NCBI GenBank assembly: GCA_015490605.1
Contig: WFXL01000037.1
Coordinates: forward strand, 1 to 34,177
Direction of reading: 5' to 3'
Source of the DNA: Rhodospirillales bacterium
GTDB lineage: Bacteria > Pseudomonadota > Alphaproteobacteria > Geminicoccales > Geminicoccaceae
DNA: 34,177 bases
Within the stretch, counting starts at the first letter, position 1. Each line of letters begins with the position of its first letter. Of the stretch, positions 14,907 through 27,858 are shown piece by piece. The notes under the pieces are model-generated. The model saw only the letters and a program-made list of their open reading frames with translations, was not told the DNA's origin and made no database searches. Made by a program: the position numbers and the translations under genes.

Positions 14907-15797
14907 ATGTCCACCATCGGCGAGCCGCCCCGCTCCTTCCAGGAGCTCGTGCTGCGACTCCAGCAGTTCTGGGCCGAGCGCGGCTGCGTGCTGCTGCAAC
15001 CCTACGACATGGAGGTGGGCGCCGGCACCTTCCATCCCGCCACCACCCTGCGGGCGCTCGGGCCGGAGCCCTGGAACGCCGCCTATGTCCAGCCCTCGCG
15101 CCGGCCCACCGACGGCCGCTATGGCGAGAATCCCAACCGGCTGCAGCACTATTACCAGTTCCAGGTGGTGCTCAAACCCTCGCCGGACGACATCCAGGAG
15201 ATCTATCTGGACAGCCTGCGGGCGCTCGGGATCGACCCGACGCTGCACGATCTGCGCTTCGTCGAGGACGACTGGGAGAGCCCCACCCTCGGCGCCTGGG
15301 GCCTCGGCTGGGAGGTCTGGTGTGACGGCATGGAGGTGACCCAGTTCACCTATTTCCAGCAGGTGGGCGGGTTCGACTGCGATCCGGTGACGGGGGAGAT
15401 CACCTACGGGCTCGAACGGCTGGCCATGTATGTCCAGGGCGTGGAGAACGTGTTCGAGCTCGACTGGAACGGCCGCGGCGTCACCTATGGCGACGTCTTC
15501 CTCCAGAACGAGCGCGAATATTCGAAGTACAACTTCGAGGTGGCCGACACCGACATGCTGTTTCGCCACTTCGAGGATGCCGAACGCGAATGCCGCCACA
15601 TCCTCGAGTTCGGTCTGCCGCTGCCGGCCTATGATCAGTGCCTCAAGGCGAGCCACATCTTCAATCTGCTGGACGCCCGCGGGGTGATCAGCGTGGCCGA
15701 ACGCCAGGCCTACATCGCCCGGGTGCGGGCGCTGGCGCGCGCCTGTGCCGAAGCGTGGCTTCGCGCCCGCGGCCACGGGGAGCCGGACCATGGCTGA
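14907..15797 (+). CDS. glyQ: Glycyl-tRNA synthetase alpha subunit
   Basis: The 296-residue protein is the catalytic subunit of the bacterial alpha2-beta2 glycyl-tRNA synthetase, which charges tRNA-Gly. The N-terminus [20 protein letters not shown] is followed by [40 protein letters not shown] and [14 protein letters not shown], all diagnostic of Gly[12 protein letters not shown] near 165 is motif 3. The stop overlaps the glyS start (ATGGCTGA). Confidence 0.97.
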   Translation: MSTIGEPPRSFQELVLRLQQFWAERGCVLLQPYDMEVGAGTFHPATTLRALGPEPWNAAYVQPSRRPTDGRYGENPNRLQHYYQFQVVLKPSPDDIQEIYLDSLRALGIDPTLHDLRFVEDDWESPTLGAWGLGWEVWCDGMEVTQFTYFQQVGGFDCDPVTGEITYGLERLAMYVQGVENVFELDWNGRGVTYGDVFLQNEREYSKYNFEVADTDMLFRHFEDAERECRHILEFGLPLPAYDQCLKASHIFNLLDARGVISVAERQAYIARVRALARACAEAWLRARGHGEPDHG

Positions 15798-17880
15798 GCT
15801 CCTGCTGGAGCTGCGCTCGGAGGAGATCCCCGCCGGCATGCAGGCGGGCGCCCGGCACGCCCTCGCGCGGCTGCTGGAAGAGCTTTTGCGTGAACACGAG
15901 CTCGCCTTCGATGCCATCCACACCTTTGCCACCCCACGCCGGTTGGTGGCGGTGGTGGACGGGCTCGCCACCCGCCAGCCGGATCGGGTGGTGGAGCGGC
16001 GGGGGCCGCGGGTGGATGCGCCCGTGAGAGCGCGCGAGGGCTTTCTGCGGAGCCTCGAGGGGCGCACCTACCGCCTCGAGGAGCGGGAGGATGCCCGCAA
16101 GGGGCGCTATCTGGTGGCGGTGATCGAGGAGGCCGGTCGCCCCAGCCGGGCGATCCTCGAAGAGGCGCTGCCGCAGCTCCTGGCCCGCTTTCCCTGGCCC
16201 AAGTCCATGCGCTGGGGGGCGCACCGCATCCGCTGGGTGCGGCCGCTTCATGGCATTCTCGCCCTGCTGGACGGCGAGCCCCTGCGCTTTCGCTTCGGCC
16301 CGGTGGCAAGCGGGGCCGTCACCTGCGGCCATCGCTTCATGGCACCCGCAAGCTTTGCCGTGCGGGACTTTGCCGACTATCGCCGCCGCCTGGAAGCGGC
16401 GCGGGTGGTGCTGGATCCCGAGGAGCGCCGTCGCCGCATCCAGCACGAGGCAGAACGGCGGGCAGCGGCCGAGGGGCTGCGGCTGCGCCACGATCCCGCC
16501 CTCCTCGAGGAGCTGGCCGGGCTGGTGGAATGGCCGGTGGTCCATCTCGGGCGCATCGATGCCGCCTTCATGGACCTGCCGCCGGAGGTTCTGGTCACCT
16601 CCATGCGCAGCCATCAGCGCTATCTGGCGCTGGAGGACCGGGAGGGGCGGCTGGCGCCGCGCTTTGTGGTGGTGGCGGATACCGAGACCCGCGATGGCGG
16701 TGCGGCGGTGGTGGCCGGCAATGAGCGGGTGCTGCGGGCGCGGCTGTGGGATGCGCGCTTCTTCTGGGAGACCGACCGCAAGACCCCGCTTGAGGCCCAC
16801 CTCGGCCGCCTGGAGAAGGTGGTCTTCCACCAGCGCCTCGGCACCATGGCGGAGAAGGTGGCGCGGCTCGAGCGGCTGGCGGCCGAGCTCGCGCGCCATG
16901 TGCCGGGGGCCGATCCCGCCCACGCGGCCCGCGCCGGCCGGCTGTGTAAGGCGGATCTGATGACCGGCATGGTGGCCGAGTTCCCCGAGCTTCAGGGAAT
17001 CATGGGGGGCTATTACGCCCGTCACCAGGGTGAGGTGGAGGAGGTCGCCCGGGCTATTGCCGAACACTACAGCCCCAAGGGGCCGGATGACCGCTGCCCG
17101 CGCGCGCCGGTAAGCGTGGCGCTGGCTCTGGCCGATCGGCTGGATACGCTCGTGGGCTTCTTCGCCGCCGGCATCCGCCCGACCGGCTCCAAGGACCCTT
17201 TCGCCCTCAGGCGGGCAGCGCTGGGCGTCATCCGGCTGGTGCTGGAAAACGACCTCAGGCTGCCGCTGCGGCCGGTGCTCGGCCAGGCCCTCGCGCTCTA
17301 CGGCCGTCGCTTTGCCGGGGTGGAGACCGGGGCGCTGGTGGAGGAGCTTCTGCGCTTTTTCGCCGACCGGCTGGTGGTGCACCTGCGCGAGCGGGGCGTA
17401 CGGCACGATCGGGTGCAGGCGGTGTTCGCCATCGTTCCCGATGATGATCTCGCACGACTGCTGCAGCGGGTGGCAGCGCTCGAGGCCTTCCTCGCCACCC
17501 CCGAAGGGCGCGATCTGCTCACCGCCTATCGCCGGGCGCGCAACATCGTCGCCATCGAAGAACGGCGCGACGGCACCCGCTATGATGGCGAAGTGGCGGC
17601 AGAGCTGCTGGTGGCGGCGGAAGAGCGCGCCCTGTGGGAGGCACTGGCGACGGCCGAGGAGGCCATCGCCGAGGCCCTCGCGCGCGAGGACTTTGCCGCT
17701 GCCATGCGGGCGCTTGCCGCCACCCGGGCGACGGTGGACGCCTTTTTCGAGCGGGTGCGGGTCAATGTGGATGCGCCCGAACTGCGGGCCAACCGGTTGA
17801 GGCTGTTGAGCCGGCTGCGCCGGGTGTTCGAGCGGATCGCCGATTTCTCGCGCATCGAGGATCGGGAGACGGCCGACTGA
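15790..17880 (+). CDS. glyS: Glycyl-tRNA synthetase beta subunit
   Basis: I use the ATG at 15790, giving [18 protein letters not shown], the usual beginning of GlyS, rather than the longer open frame. The 696-residue beta subunit binds tRNA-Gly; [47 protein letters not shown] and [13 protein letters not shown] are family motifs, and the C-terminal ~100 residues form the anticodon-binding helical domain. It overlaps glyQ by 8 nt and precedes ppdK by 13 nt. Confidence 0.97.
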   Translation: MAELLLELRSEEIPAGMQAGARHALARLLEELLREHELAFDAIHTFATPRRLVAVVDGLATRQPDRVVERRGPRVDAPVRAREGFLRSLEGRTYRLEEREDARKGRYLVAVIEEAGRPSRAILEEALPQLLARFPWPKSMRWGAHRIRWVRPLHGILALLDGEPLRFRFGPVASGAVTCGHRFMAPASFAVRDFADYRRRLEAARVVLDPEERRRRIQHEAERRAAAEGLRLRHDPALLEELAGLVEWPVVHLGRIDAAFMDLPPEVLVTSMRSHQRYLALEDREGRLAPRFVVVADTETRDGGAAVVAGNERVLRARLWDARFFWETDRKTPLEAHLGRLEKVVFHQRLGTMAEKVARLERLAAELARHVPGADPAHAARAGRLCKADLMTGMVAEFPELQGIMGGYYARHQGEVEEVARAIAEHYSPKGPDDRCPRAPVSVALALADRLDTLVGFFAAGIRPTGSKDPFALRRAALGVIRLVLENDLRLPLRPVLGQALALYGRRFAGVETGALVEELLRFFADRLVVHLRERGVRHDRVQAVFAIVPDDDLARLLQRVAALEAFLATPEGRDLLTAYRRARNIVAIEERRDGTRYDGEVAAELLVAAEERALWEALATAEEAIAEALAREDFAAAMRALAATRATVDAFFERVRVNVDAPELRANRLRLLSRLRRVFERIADFSRIEDRETAD

Positions 17881-17893
17881 CGGAGGGGCATCG

Positions 17894-20562
<2,669 letters not shown>

Positions 20563-20590
<28 letters not shown>

Positions 20591-21480
20591 GGGCCGGCGG
20601 CAAGGCGGCCCTCGCCCAGGCACTGGCCGCCCTCGAGGCCGAGCCGCGGGCGCCGGCCACCCTGGCGCTGCTGGAGAAGGCCTTCGCCCAGCCGCGCGGG
20701 CGCGTCCTGGGCCTCACCGGCCCGCCGGGTGTGGGCAAGTCCACCCTGCTGGCGGCCCTGGTGCGGGGCTGGCGTGAGGGCGGCTACAGCGTCGGTGTGG
20801 TGGCAGTCGACCCCTCCTCCCGCCGCAGCGGCGGGGCGCTTTTGGGCGATCGCACCCGGCTCGATCTCGACCCGGAGGATGCGGGCGTGTTCGTGCGCTC
20901 GCTGGCCGCCCGCGAGCGCCTGGGCGGGCTCGCCGATCTCTGTCCGGCGACGGTGACCCTGATGCGGGCGCTGTTCGACCGGGTGGTGGTGGAGACGGTG
21001 GGCGTCGGCCAGAGCGAGACCGAGATCGCCGATCTCGCCGATCTGGTGCTGCTGGCGCTCCAGCCGGCGGCGGGCGATCTGCTGCAGTTCCTCAAGGCCG
21101 GCATCCTCGAGATCCCCGATCTGGCGGTGGTCACCAAAGCGGATCTCGGGGAGGTGGCCGAACGCACCCGGCGCGAGCTGGAGCTCGCCATCCGCCGCGG
21201 CGCGGTGGGGCTTGCGCGGCCGGTGCTCAAGGTGGCGGCCAGTCGCGGCGAGGGCGTGGTGGCGCTTCTGGGCGCCATCGAGGAGGCCCTTCAGCAGCTG
21301 GAGCAGTCGGGCGAGCTTGCCGCCCGGCGCGCGCGCCAGGCGGAGGCCTGGCTCATGGCCATGGTGCGCGAGGACTATGGCCGCTTCGGCCTGCGCCAGC
21401 TCAGAGCCATCGCCCCGGAGCTGCCGGCAGGCTCGCCCTTTGCCCGGTTCGCCGCTTTCTGCGAGCGACTCGGGATCTGA
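20563..21480 (+). CDS. meaB: MeaB/ArgK-type G protein (methylmalonyl-CoA mutase chaperone)
   Basis: The 305-residue protein belongs to the SIMIBI GTPases that protect and load B12 into acyl-CoA mutases. Walker A GPPGVGKS is at 53-60, the switch VAVDPSSRRSGGALLGDR near 80-97, VVVETVGVGQSE near 144-155, and the guanine motif TKAD near 190. It is slightly short of the family's usual ~320 residues. No mutase gene is nearby, so the client enzyme is encoded elsewhere. The ATG lies inside the end of ppdK. Confidence 0.93.
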
Positions 21481-21486
21481 GTTCCT

Positions 21487-21621
21487 CTATTTCTTCTTGG
21501 AAGACGTTTTTCTTTTTGAACAGACAGTCTGAGTGTAGGTGCGGCTGGGATGACGTTTCACAGTGCTTTTGCTCACGAACCGACCGGTTGCTGCACTCTT
21601 ATATACTTTCCTTCCTGCCAT
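21487..21621 (-). CDS. 44-residue very basic small protein
   Basis: This ORF starts at ATG 21619-21621 behind GGAG (6 nt spacing) and ends at TAG 21487-21489. The product contains YKSAATGRFVSKSTVKRHPS and ends SKKK, with about 13 Lys/Arg in 44 residues. The pattern 'Y.SA.TGRFV.K..AKRHP..T' is one I recall from short conserved bacterial proteins, often annotated hypothetical or wrongly as transporters; function is unknown. It lies in a segment of lower GC (about 47 percent over 21481-21660 by hand count) and has its own candidate promoter, so it looks acquired and independently expressed. A nucleic-acid-binding role is possible from charge alone. Confidence 0.7.
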   Translation of the reverse strand: MAGRKVYKSAATGRFVSKSTVKRHPSRTYTQTVCSKRKTSSKKK

Positions 21622-21656
21622 GGCTGACTCCAAGCTTGAGACGTTTCCTGTTTGTT

Positions 21657-21686
21657 CCTATAGCATGTCGATGGAGCCTTGGTCAA
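21657..21686 (-). promoter_or_regulatory. Putative promoter of the 44-residue gene
   Basis: On the minus strand TTGACC (21681-21686) and TATAGG (21657-21662) are separated by 18 nt. It starts 10 nt after the aldo-keto reductase stop and 36 nt before the small gene, so the small gene need not depend on the upstream operon. Confidence 0.5.
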
Positions 21687-21695
21687 CCGGATGGT

Positions 21696-22589
21696 TCACT
21701 CCTCATCCCAGCGTGGTGCGAGTTCGGGGAGATCGACGATGCGGCCCGCGGGGCTTGCGAGCGCGGCGATGGCATCCATCTCCTCGGCGCTCAGGTGGAA
21801 GTCCCAGATGTCGAAATTGCGCCGCACATGTTCGGGGCGCGACGAGCGCGGGATCGCCACCACCCCCTCCTGCTGCACCAGCCAGCGCAGCGCCACCTGG
21901 CCCGGGTCCTTGCCGTAGCGCTGGCCGATGCGGCGCAGCAGCTCGTTCGTGAAGACGCGGCCGCGGGCGAGCGGGCAATAGGCGGTAAGCGCCATGCCGT
22001 GGTGCCGGCAGGCGGCCAGCACCCGCCGCTGGCTGAGGAAGGGGTGGTATTCCACCTGGTTGGTTACAAGCGGCACCGGGTGCGCGAGGCGCACCGCCTC
22101 CTCCATCAGCGCTACGGTGAAGTTGCTGACACCGATGTGGGCGGCAAGCCCGCGTTCGCGCACCTCCACCAGCGCTTCCATGGTCTCGGCCAGCGGCACA
22201 TGGGGGTTGGGCCAGTGCAGCAGCACCAGGTCCACCCGCTCGAGACCGAGGCGCTCGAGGCTCTCCTCCACCGAGCGCTGGAGCTCGCCCGCGCGGAAGC
22301 GATCGGGCCACACCTTGGTGGTGACGAACACCTCTTCGCGCGCAAGGCCGCTTGCCCGGAGCGCGATCCCCACCTCGCGCTCATTGCCGTACATCTGCGC
22401 CGTGTCGATGTGGCGATAGCCCACCGCCAGCGCCGTCTCCACCATGCGGATGGCAAGCACCCCCCGAAGCTCCCAGGTGCCGAACCCGAGCGCCGGGATC
22501 TGCGCGCCATGGGCCTCCACCCTGTGCACCGGCACCTCCAGATGCGGCTGCGGCTGATCCTCCCTAGCACGGCCCTGGGCAACGGTCAC
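21696..22589 (-). CDS. Aldo-keto reductase
   Basis: The 297-residue NADPH-dependent oxidoreductase has a complete catalytic tetrad: Asp 62 (YRHIDTAQMYGNE), Tyr 67, Lys 92 (VTTKVW) and His 125 (LLHWPNP). Further family motifs are IGVSNF, NQVEYHPFL and AIPRSSRPEHVRRNFDI. The first ~20 residues are not typical and translation could start later, although the ATG at 22589 overlaps the upstream transporter stop, which favours it. Carbonyl substrate unknown (2,5-diketogluconate/methylglyoxal-type subfamily). Confidence 0.92.
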   Translation of the reverse strand: MTVAQGRAREDQPQPHLEVPVHRVEAHGAQIPALGFGTWELRGVLAIRMVETALAVGYRHIDTAQMYGNEREVGIALRASGLAREEVFVTTKVWPDRFRAGELQRSVEESLERLGLERVDLVLLHWPNPHVPLAETMEALVEVRERGLAAHIGVSNFTVALMEEAVRLAHPVPLVTNQVEYHPFLSQRRVLAACRHHGMALTAYCPLARGRVFTNELLRRIGQRYGKDPGQVALRWLVQQEGVVAIPRSSRPEHVRRNFDIWDFHLSAEEMDAIAALASPAGRIVDLPELAPRWDEE

Positions 22590-23518
22590 CTGCGCTCATC
22601 ATCGAGCCAGGCGCGATAGAGGGGCGCCAGGAGTGCCGGCAGCAGATAGATGGGGAACTGGGCCAGGGCCACATAGAGGGCGAAGGCCGGCGGTGCCACA
22701 TCGGCGAGACCCGCCAGCACCAGGCCGAGATTGGTGCAGCCCGAGAGCAGGCCCACGGTGAGGGCGGTGCGGGCGCCGTGGTGGGCGAACAGGAACGCGC
22801 CTGTGAGCTGGAGCGCGAGATTGAGGCCGAAGGCGGCCATGAGGGTGGTGAGGAAGCGGTCGGGCGCGGCGGCGAGATCGGCCCGCACCCCGTCCATCAC
22901 CCCAAGGGCGAACACCAGCAGCGCCAGCACCGCAAGCCCGTCGAGCTCGCGCGCCCGGGCGAGAAGGCCGAAGGGGCCCAGCCACCGGCGCAGGAGCCAG
23001 CCCCCGAGCCAGCAGAGGGCCAAAAGGAGGGCGAGGCGCAGCGCCAGCATCGCGGGGGCGAGGGCGAGGTCGAGGCCGGCCAGCCGCACCACCAGGGCCA
23101 GGCTTGCCGGCGCCAGCAGGGTGGCGGCGGTGGTGGTGAGCACCGCCAGCTCCACCTCCAGCCCCATGAGGAGGGCGAGGGCGCCGGAGGCCATCACCGG
23201 CGGGGCGGCGGCATGCAGCAGCAGCGCGGCGGTGAGCGCCGGGCCGGTGGCGGTCTCGGTGAGCAGCAGCGAGACGGCAGCGGGGGCTCCCAGCAGCAGC
23301 CACAGCAAGAGCGGCAGGGTGGTGCGCGGCCGGCGGGTGAGCGCCCGCAGGCGGGTGGGGTCCACCCGGGCCAGTGCGAGGGCGAAGGAGACGGCGATGG
23401 CGGGTACCAGCAGCGGTCGCGCCAGGGCCGCGAGCTGGGGCCACAGGAGACCGAGGAACACCCCGAGCGCCAGCGCCGGCAGGGCGTGGCGGCCCATCAG
23501 GGCGAGCAGCGCGGCCAT
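22586..23518 (-). CDS. BASS-family (bile acid:sodium symporter-like) transporter
   Basis: The 310-residue protein is highly hydrophobic, with nine to ten likely membrane spans. The pattern LLHAAAPPVMASGALALLMG near 100-120, and SGCTNLGLVLAGLADV near 255, resemble the crossover motifs of BASS/AEC-like sodium symporters. The substrate is not readable; in this family it can be an organic acid anion. It overlaps the methyltransferase by 22 nt and the reductase by 4 nt. Confidence 0.75.
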   Translation of the reverse strand: MAALLALMGRHALPALALGVFLGLLWPQLAALARPLLVPAIAVSFALALARVDPTRLRALTRRPRTTLPLLLWLLLGAPAAVSLLLTETATGPALTAALLLHAAAPPVMASGALALLMGLEVELAVLTTTAATLLAPASLALVVRLAGLDLALAPAMLALRLALLLALCWLGGWLLRRWLGPFGLLARARELDGLAVLALLVFALGVMDGVRADLAAAPDRFLTTLMAAFGLNLALQLTGAFLFAHHGARTALTVGLLSGCTNLGLVLAGLADVAPPAFALYVALAQFPIYLLPALLAPLYRAWLDDERR

Positions 23519-24213
23519 GGTTCCGCGGGGACGAGGAGATCAAGCCGCATGGGCTGGGCCAGCACATGGCCGCCCTCGGGATGGGGCTCGGCGAGGGCGG
23601 CGAAGCGGGCGGCGAGTTCCGCTTCCACTTGGGCAAGCCGTGGCGCGCGCCCGGGATCGGCGGCGAGCAGCCGCGCCCTGAGCTGGGCGAAGTCGCGCAG
23701 GCGCACGGGGTCGGTCCAGCTCTCGCGGGCAAGGTGGCGGGCATGGCCCCGGGCCACCAGCCGCGCGATGGCCCGGGCGGCCGCCACCCGCACCGCGCGT
23801 TCATCTTCGAGCGGTTGCATCACCTCGAACCAGGGGCCCTCGGCCAGAGGCTCAACCACCAGAAGCCGCCCGCCGCCTGCCAGCACCCGCAGCGATTCCG
23901 TGAGCGCCTGGTCGAGGGCGTGCGGCGGCACATGATGCAGCGCGTTGAACCACACCACCAGATCGAAGCTGTGGGTGGCAAAGGGCAGCGCCTCGCCTCG
24001 GCCCACCACCAGCGGCGTGTCGCGAGCCCGCGCCCGCGCTGCGCTGACGGCTGCGGGGTCGGGGTCGAGGCCCACCGGCACGGCGCCGGCCCGGACCATC
24101 CAGGCAAGGAGAGCGCCGCCCCCACAGCCGGCCTCCAGCACCCGCAGGCCGCGCCAGTCGAACAGTGCTGTCAGCACCTCGGCGTTGCGCCGGCGCGGCC
24201 GGGGCGGGGTCAT
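23497..24213 (-). CDS. SAM-dependent class I methyltransferase
   Basis: The 238-residue protein shows motif I VLEAGCGGGALLAWM near 24-38, an acidic strand end VGLDPDP near 47, motif II SFDLVVWFNALHHVPPH near 81-97 and LRVLAGGGRLLVVEPLAEG near 106-124, as in UbiE/Methyltransf_11 enzymes. The substrate is unknown. It follows fabG by 3 nt, so it belongs to the same transcription unit. Confidence 0.88.
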   Translation of the reverse strand: MTPPRPRRRNAEVLTALFDWRGLRVLEAGCGGGALLAWMVRAGAVPVGLDPDPAAVSAARARARDTPLVVGRGEALPFATHSFDLVVWFNALHHVPPHALDQALTESLRVLAGGGRLLVVEPLAEGPWFEVMQPLEDERAVRVAAARAIARLVARGHARHLARESWTDPVRLRDFAQLRARLLAADPGRAPRLAQVEAELAARFAALAEPHPEGGHVLAQPMRLDLLVPAEPWPRCSP

Positions 24214-24216
24214 GGC

Positions 24217-24957
24217 TCAGCTCGAGGGCATGGCGAGGCCGCCGTTGACGTGCAGCACCTGGCCGGTGACATAGCCGGCCTCGCGGCTTGCGAGATAGAC
24301 TACGGCGGCGGCCACATCCGCCGGCGTGCCGAGGCGGCCTGCGGGAATGCGCTCGGTGATGCGGGCACGCTGGCCTTCGTCCAGCGCCGCCGTCATGGCC
24401 GTGTCGATGAAGCCCGGCGCCACGCAGTTCACGGTGATCCCGCGCGCCGCCACCTCCTGCGCCAGCGCCTTGGTGAGGCCCACGAGCCCGGCCTTGGCGG
24501 CGCAGTAGTTGGCCTGGCCGGGGTTGCCGGTGGCTCCCACCACCGAGCCGATGTTGATGATGCGGCCGAAGCGGCGCCGCATCATGCCCCTCAGGGCAGC
24601 CCGGGCGAGGCGGAAGGCGGCGGTGAGGTTGGTCTCCAGCACCAGCTGCCAGTCCTCGTCCTTCATTCTCAGGGCCAGCTGGTCGCGGGTGATGCCGGCA
24701 TTGTTGACCAGAATGTGGAGGCCGCCGGCCTCTTCCGCGAGGGCCGTGAGCGCGCGTCCATGCTCCGGGTCGGTGACATCGCCCGCACAGATCCGTACCC
24801 GCTCGCCGAGCTCGCCGGCGAGCGCCTCCAGCGCCTCCAGGCGGCGGCCCGAGAGCACCACCTCGGCGCCGGCGGCATGAAGGGCGCGGGCGATGCCGCC
24901 GCCGATGCCGCCCGAGGCGCCGGTGACCACCGCCCGCAGTCCGGTGAGATCGAACAT
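24217..24957 (-). CDS. fabG: 3-oxoacyl-[acyl-carrier-protein] reductase
   Basis: The 246-residue short-chain dehydrogenase reduces beta-ketoacyl-ACP in fatty acid elongation. The cofactor motif TGASGGIGGGIA spans 12-23, NNAGITRD is near 85-92, and the catalytic Ser 138, Tyr 151 and Lys 155 are present (NIGSVVG, YCAAKAG). The usual C-terminal YVTGQVLHVNGGL is intact. It follows fabD by 16 nt. The expected acpP is not next; a methyltransferase is. Confidence 0.95.
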   Translation of the reverse strand: MFDLTGLRAVVTGASGGIGGGIARALHAAGAEVVLSGRRLEALEALAGELGERVRICAGDVTDPEHGRALTALAEEAGGLHILVNNAGITRDQLALRMKDEDWQLVLETNLTAAFRLARAALRGMMRRRFGRIINIGSVVGATGNPGQANYCAAKAGLVGLTKALAQEVAARGITVNCVAPGFIDTAMTAALDEGQRARITERIPAGRLGTPADVAAAVVYLASREAGYVTGQVLHVNGGLAMPSS

Positions 24958-24973
24958 GGCCAGCCCTCCCCGC

Positions 24974-25924
<951 letters not shown>

Positions 25925-26005
25925 GCGTGTGTCCGGCTGGCGTGGGTGTGACGGATCCGCGGCCGGACATACCGGCCGGTGCCCCCCTGTCAACCGCGGG
26001 CGGGC

Positions 26006-26776
26006 TCAGGCCTCGGGCTCGGGGGCCGGGCCGAAGCGCGGCGGCGGCGGGGTCGAACGATGCTCGTCGAGACGCTCGCCGATGCGCAGCATCACCGCCT
26101 GCACCAGCAGCGGCAGGGCCGCCTCGAGCCGCACCGCGTCGTCAGCGATCCAGCCCTCGCGGCCGTCACCCGGGGCCACCTCGGGCCACAGCCGCCGCAG
26201 CAGCGCCGCATCCAGCGGTGCCGGGAAGGCCTCGGCCAGCTGGATGGCCTCGTCGTGGGCGAGGGCGGTGACGGTGCGCACCGCCTCCGCCAGCGCCGCG
26301 AGGAAGTGGGCCGCACCCGGCGCTCCCGCCCGGAGGTAACCTCCTTGGGGTGCCAGCCGCTCGAGCCAGGGGCGGGCTGTCGCCACCGCCTCCTCGCGCC
26401 CGCCCACCAGCAGATGCGGCGTGCCGTCAAGCGACAGTTCCACAAGGTCCAGATGGTGCAACGCCCGATGGCGCGAACGCCGCTCGCGCCGGCAGGTATC
26501 GCCCCACCAGCTGGGCGAGGGATCCAGCAACACATCCCCGGGCTCGAGCCAGCGGGCGATGTCGGCCAGATGGCGTTCGAGCCCGTCGCTCTCCAAGCCG
26601 CACCACAGCGCCCGCGGCGGCGGGATCGCCTCCCACAGGGCGAGCGGCTGGTCGAAGGTGGGCACATCCCCGGCCGGTGGCGGCAGGGCCGGATCCCTGA
26701 GCCCCACCGGCTTGAGCCCGCGGGCACGCATCCGCGCCACGCGTTCGTTGCTCGTCCCCACCAGCAGAATGTGCAC
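26006..26776 (-). CDS. Degenerate 6-phosphogluconate dehydrogenase-like protein
   Basis: The 256-residue product starts at GTG 26774-26776 behind GGGGAGAGG. Its order of segments follows the GndA family: an N-terminal Rossmann start, LEPGDVLLDPSPSWWGDTCR (family: GD..IDGGNS...D..RR), HLLVGGREEAV, LAPQGGYLRAGAPGAAHFL (family: [21 protein letters not shown]). The glycine-rich NADP motif is replaced by LLVGTSNERV, and the catalytic Lys/Asn region after 'HF' reads AALAEAVRT, so enzyme activity is doubtful. It may be a pseudoenzyme or bind another ligand. It is 41 nt downstream of the hydroxylase-family gene and 81 nt before fabD. Confidence 0.6.
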   Translation of the reverse strand: MHILLVGTSNERVARMRARGLKPVGLRDPALPPPAGDVPTFDQPLALWEAIPPPRALWCGLESDGLERHLADIARWLEPGDVLLDPSPSWWGDTCRRERRSRHRALHHLDLVELSLDGTPHLLVGGREEAVATARPWLERLAPQGGYLRAGAPGAAHFLAALAEAVRTVTALAHDEAIQLAEAFPAPLDAALLRRLWPEVAPGDGREGWIADDAVRLEAALPLLVQAVMLRIGERLDEHRSTPPPPRFGPAPEPEA

Positions 26777-26817
26777 CCGTGCCTCTCCCCGACACTGTCC
26801 TCAAGGCGTGCGGCCGT

Positions 26818-27726
26818 TCACGGGCGACCGGCGGCGGACTGGGGTTTTGGCGGCTGGGCGTGCGCCCGCATGGCCTTTTCGCGCCGGGTCCCATCCCCTT
26901 CTCCCAGCAGCCCCGGGCTCGGTGCATCCGGGCGGCGGAAGGGCTGGGTGAGCAGGCGGTCGAGCCGCTGTTCGGCCGGTTCGCGGAAGATCCGCAGCCC
27001 CACCACCATGCCCTCGTGGCCCGCGCGCGGCTGGGCGCGGTAGGTGCCGAACAGCCGGTCCCAGATGGCCAGGGCGAAGCCGAAGTTGCGATGGTGTTCG
27101 TCGGGATGGACGGAATGGTGCACCCGGTGCATGTCGGGGGTGACCACCACCAGCCGCAGCAGCCGGTCGACCCGCGGCGGCAGATGCAGATTGGCGTGGT
27201 TGAAGAGGCTGCTGGCATTGAGCAGCAGTTCGAACAGCACCACCGCCTCGGCCGGTGCTCCCAGGGCCGCCACCACCGCCATCTTGAGCAGCATGGACAG
27301 CAGGATCTCGATGGGATGAAAGCGCACGCCGGTGGTGGTGTCGATCTCGGGATCGGCATGGTGCACCCGATGGAGCCGCCACAGCGCCGGCACCGCATGG
27401 AACAGGACGTGCTGGAGATAGACGGCGAGATCCAGCAGTATGATTGAGGCCACCAGCACAAGCCCGTAGGGCAGATCGAGCCGGTGGAAAAGGCCGAAGC
27501 CGCGGGCTTCGGCCACAAGCGCCACCCCCACCGCCAGCACCGGCAACAACAGCCGCAGCACCAGCGCGTCCACCACCACCAGCCCGAGATTGCCGCTCCA
27601 GCGCAGCAGTCGCGGCAGCTCCCGCCGGCGCCGTGGGGCCAGCGCTTCGGCTATGGCCATCGCCGCCAGCACGCCCAGGAACACGGTGGTGCGTATGAGC
27701 GCTTCCTGCTGGACCAGCAGATCCAT
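26818..27726 (-). CDS. Sterol desaturase/fatty acid hydroxylase-family membrane protein
   Basis: I chose ATG 27724-27726, which follows GGAGAGGCGGG. The 302-residue protein has four to five membrane segments and the histidine clusters of the di-iron FA_hydroxylase family: HVLFH, HRVHHAD, NHANLH and HRVHHSVHPDEHHRNFG. These would bind two irons at the membrane face and oxidise a lipid chain. The last ~40 residues are hydrophilic, Arg/Pro-rich. Substrate unknown; its position upstream of fabD/fabG supports a lipid role. Confidence 0.88.
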   Translation of the reverse strand: MDLLVQQEALIRTTVFLGVLAAMAIAEALAPRRRRELPRLLRWSGNLGLVVVDALVLRLLLPVLAVGVALVAEARGFGLFHRLDLPYGLVLVASIILLDLAVYLQHVLFHAVPALWRLHRVHHADPEIDTTTGVRFHPIEILLSMLLKMAVVAALGAPAEAVVLFELLLNASSLFNHANLHLPPRVDRLLRLVVVTPDMHRVHHSVHPDEHHRNFGFALAIWDRLFGTYRAQPRAGHEGMVVGLRIFREPAEQRLDRLLTQPFRRPDAPSPGLLGEGDGTRREKAMRAHAQPPKPQSAAGRP

Positions 27727-27752
27727 CCCGCCTCTCCGCGCGATCACGGCGA

Positions 27753-27781
27753 GATATCGGCCGCCTGCCGCCGCCGGCCAA
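27753..27781 (-). promoter_or_regulatory. Putative promoter of the hydroxylase-family gene
   Basis: On the minus strand TTGGCC (27776-27781) precedes GATATC (27753-27758) with 17 nt between, 26 nt before the ATG. Both boxes are partial matches. The rest of the 132-nt divergent gap to dctP shows only the dctP ribosome binding site. Confidence 0.3.
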
Positions 27782-27858
27782 GGGGCGCCCTTGCCACCCC
27801 GCGGGCGCTCCGCTTGAATGACGGCGCTCACCGAAAGTCGGGAAGGAGGAGCTCCACC

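Noticed and set aside
21516-22619. Plus-strand ORF of 367 residues
   Set aside because: It is antisense to the aldo-keto reductase, whose catalytic tetrad is complete, and runs across the low-GC islet without motifs.
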